Shown: one piece after another, positions 49,538-64,000 of the stretch
Layout of the letters: each line of letters starts with the position of its first letter
How positions within the stretch are numbered: position 1 is the stretch's first letter
Source: Rhea pennata
Taxonomy: Eukaryota; Chordata; Aves; Rheiformes; Rheidae
Length of the DNA: 64,000 bases
Direction of reading: 5' to 3'
Assembly (NCBI RefSeq): GCF_028389875.1
Contig: NC_084672.1
Coordinates: 12,205,958 to 12,269,957, forward strand
Made by a program: the position numbers and the translations under genes
Notes under the pieces: model-generated
What the model was told of the DNA's origin: nothing
What the model saw: the letters and a program-made list of their open reading frames with translations, nothing else
Database searches by the model: none

Positions 49538-64000
<14,463 letters not shown>

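Overview
The window is vertebrate nuclear DNA, most likely from a bird. It carries two conserved single-copy genes in head-to-head orientation. On the minus strand, GALK2 (N-acetylgalactosamine kinase) runs from its start codon at 48063 to beyond the left edge. On the plus strand, COPS2 (COP9 signalosome subunit 2) runs from its start codon at 49538 to beyond the right edge. The bird assignment rests on compact introns, several CR1-type LINE fragments of different ages, and a chimeric SINE at 45480-45608 made of a tRNA-Ile-like head and a CR1 tail. From memory, that last architecture was described in passerine birds, so a passerine is my best guess and not a proven identity.

GALK2: nine coding exons were rebuilt from GT-AG boundaries and reading-frame continuity (1,169 coding nt, residues 1-389 plus two bases of codon 390). 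Only the 3' end, about the last 68-70 residues, lies outside. All phases join without a frameshift or stop, and the family motifs fall at the residue numbers expected from the human protein. COPS2: six coding exons (540 nt, residues 1-180) give the acidic N-terminus and the first helical repeats. The PCI domain is off the right edge. The two gene starts are 1,474 bp apart. Each sits in its own CpG-rich block (about 47560-48205 and 49150-49990), separated by about 0.9 kb of CpG-poor sequence.

The rest is intronic: left part 1-48010 (GALK2 introns 1-9), right part 49592-64000 (COPS2 introns 1-6). I could identify four old CR1 fragments on the minus strand, a younger CR1 3' end on the plus strand, another diverged CR1 piece, the tRNA-Ile/CR1 SINE, two MIR-like relics, two notable inverted repeats, several homopolymer runs and some microsatellites. 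I found no other protein-coding gene, no RNA gene, no CRISPR array and no sign of a new multi-gene system. The observations most worth checking are the SINE, a 22-bp-stem hairpin in GALK2 intron 5, and a three-copy 15-bp repeat with RFX-like half-sites just upstream of COPS2.

Functionally the neighbours are unrelated. GALK2 salvages GalNAc into GalNAc-1-phosphate, and COPS2 is a structural subunit of the cullin deneddylase. What they share is the head-to-head arrangement, which is also found in mammals.
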